Shown here piece by piece: positions 63,534 through 64,000 of a DNA stretch of 64,000 bases (its first letter is position 1; each line of letters begins with the position of its first letter). The position numbers and the translations under genes were made by a program. The stretch spans positions 62,001 through 126,000 of the forward strand of contig WQZN01000004.1 of NCBI GenBank assembly GCA_009780695.1, read 5' to 3'. The notes under the pieces are model-generated. The model saw only the letters and a list, made by a program, of their open reading frames with translations. It had not been told where the DNA came from and ran no database searches. This DNA is from Microbacteriaceae bacterium. Lineage in GTDB: Bacteria > Actinomycetota > Actinomycetes > Actinomycetales > Microbacteriaceae.

Positions 63534-64000
63534 CCGGATCGCCGAGTCGCTGTTCTGGATCGGCCGCTACCTCGAGCGTGCGGACGGCACCGCCCGCATC
63601 CTCGACGTGCAGCTGCAGCTGCTGCTCGAGGACAGATGGGTCGACGAGGACGGCGCGTGCCGTGCGCTGCTCGGCGTCATGGGCACCACGGGGCCCGAGG
63701 ACGTGTGGCTCGACCGGGATGCCGTGCTCGGCATCCTCGCCGTGAACCGGCAGCACCCGTCATCCATCGCCTACTCGCTGCACGCCGCGCGCGAGAACGC
63801 GAGGCGCGCGAGAGAGATCGTGTCGAGCGAGCTGTGGGAGTGCCTCAACACGACCACGACGCGCATGCCGCGCCACATCGCGAGCGAGCGCGTGCACGAC
63901 TTCTTCCACTGGGTGCGCGAGCGGACCGCGCTCGCCGTGGGCACGTACGAGACGGCGATGAGCCGGGATGACGCCTATCAGTTCTTCCGCCTCGGCCTCT
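63526..64000 (+). CDS. Alpha-E domain protein (DUF403), 5' part
   Basis: 158 codons are visible before the window ends. MLSRIAESLFWIGRYLERADGTARILD is the standard opening of alpha-E proteins, rich in helices with a regular spacing of Arg and Glu. ACGGAGGAGA lies just before the ATG, which is inside the end of the ATP-grasp gene. The pair is predicted to work together, perhaps with the alpha-E protein as scaffold or substrate-holder. The 3' end and any transglutaminase-like partner lie beyond the window. Confidence 0.92.
   Translation, partial: MLSRIAESLFWIGRYLERADGTARILDVQLQLLLEDRWVDEDGACRALLGVMGTTGPEDVWLDRDAVLGILAVNRQHPSSIAYSLHAARENARRAREIVSSELWECLNTTTTRMPRHIASERVHDFFHWVRERTALAVGTYETAMSRDDAYQFFRLGL

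Overview
The window is chromosomal DNA from a high-GC Gram-positive bacterium, most likely an actinobacterium of the family Microbacteriaceae. The evidence is the very high GC content, the many GTG starts, promoters placed 6-7 bases before the start codon (leaderless mRNAs), and the family set: actinobacterial NucS, DUF3618, CWB2 wall-binding enzymes, and the coproporphyrin-dependent haem genes including HemQ. The genus is an inference. I found no rRNA, tRNA, CRISPR array, prophage or transposase gene.

Layout. 1-6.2 kb (minus strand): end of a fluoride channel gene, a universal stress protein, a HAD phosphatase, two secreted GH25-type enzymes with CWB2 repeats, and NucS. 6.3-14.7 kb: a CapA-like lipoprotein, an MFS exporter divergent from a LacI regulator across a perfect operator, a glucose-6-phosphate dehydrogenase paralogue, a MATE transporter and two unknown membrane proteins. 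14.8-17.9 kb: an ABC exporter operon with its own MarR/GbsR-like regulator and a palindrome over its promoter. 17.9-26.5 kb: an AbiEi/DUF559-like gene bracketed by palindromic repeats, an oligopeptide ABC importer, and a divergent M13 metallopeptidase. 26.7-29.9 kb: a beta-lactamase-fold protein, glycyl-tRNA synthetase and a GNAT acetyltransferase. 29.9-42.4 kb: an essentially complete haem cluster (hemA, E, Y, Q, H, C, D, B, L), interrupted by three small envelope proteins and a small nucleotidyltransferase-like gene between direct repeats. 42.6-50.4 kb: a PH-like protein, an aldose epimerase, a dolichol-phosphate-mannose synthase-like glycosyltransferase, a PEBP protein, the methylcitrate genes prpD-prpB-prpC and an AlkA-like glycosylase. 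50.4-58.2 kb: bifunctional PutA, a GntR regulator, two NlpC/P60 proteins and a FUSC membrane protein. 58.2-60.7 kb: an ECF sigma factor, its zinc anti-sigma factor, a YxYxxD-type lipoprotein and a DUF2231-like membrane protein. 60.9-64 kb: a 2-hydroxyacid dehydrogenase and the ATP-grasp/alpha-E gene pair, cut by the window end.

Most interesting signals. (1) Three copies of one ECF promoter, TGAACC-N16-CGTG, lie before the sigma gene, the lipoprotein gene and the DUF2231 gene; two of them sit exactly 8 bases before the ATG. They define a small self-regulated envelope regulon. (2) Intergenic spaces carry at least six families of palindromic repeats. One copy lies in frame inside the anti-sigma gene, and another supplies the last codons of the AbiEi/DUF559-like gene. 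(3) One LacI-type operator core recurs at three distant places (MFS/LacI, peptide importer/M13 peptidase, dehydrogenase). (4) At least fourteen genes show a -10 box spaced for leaderless transcription.
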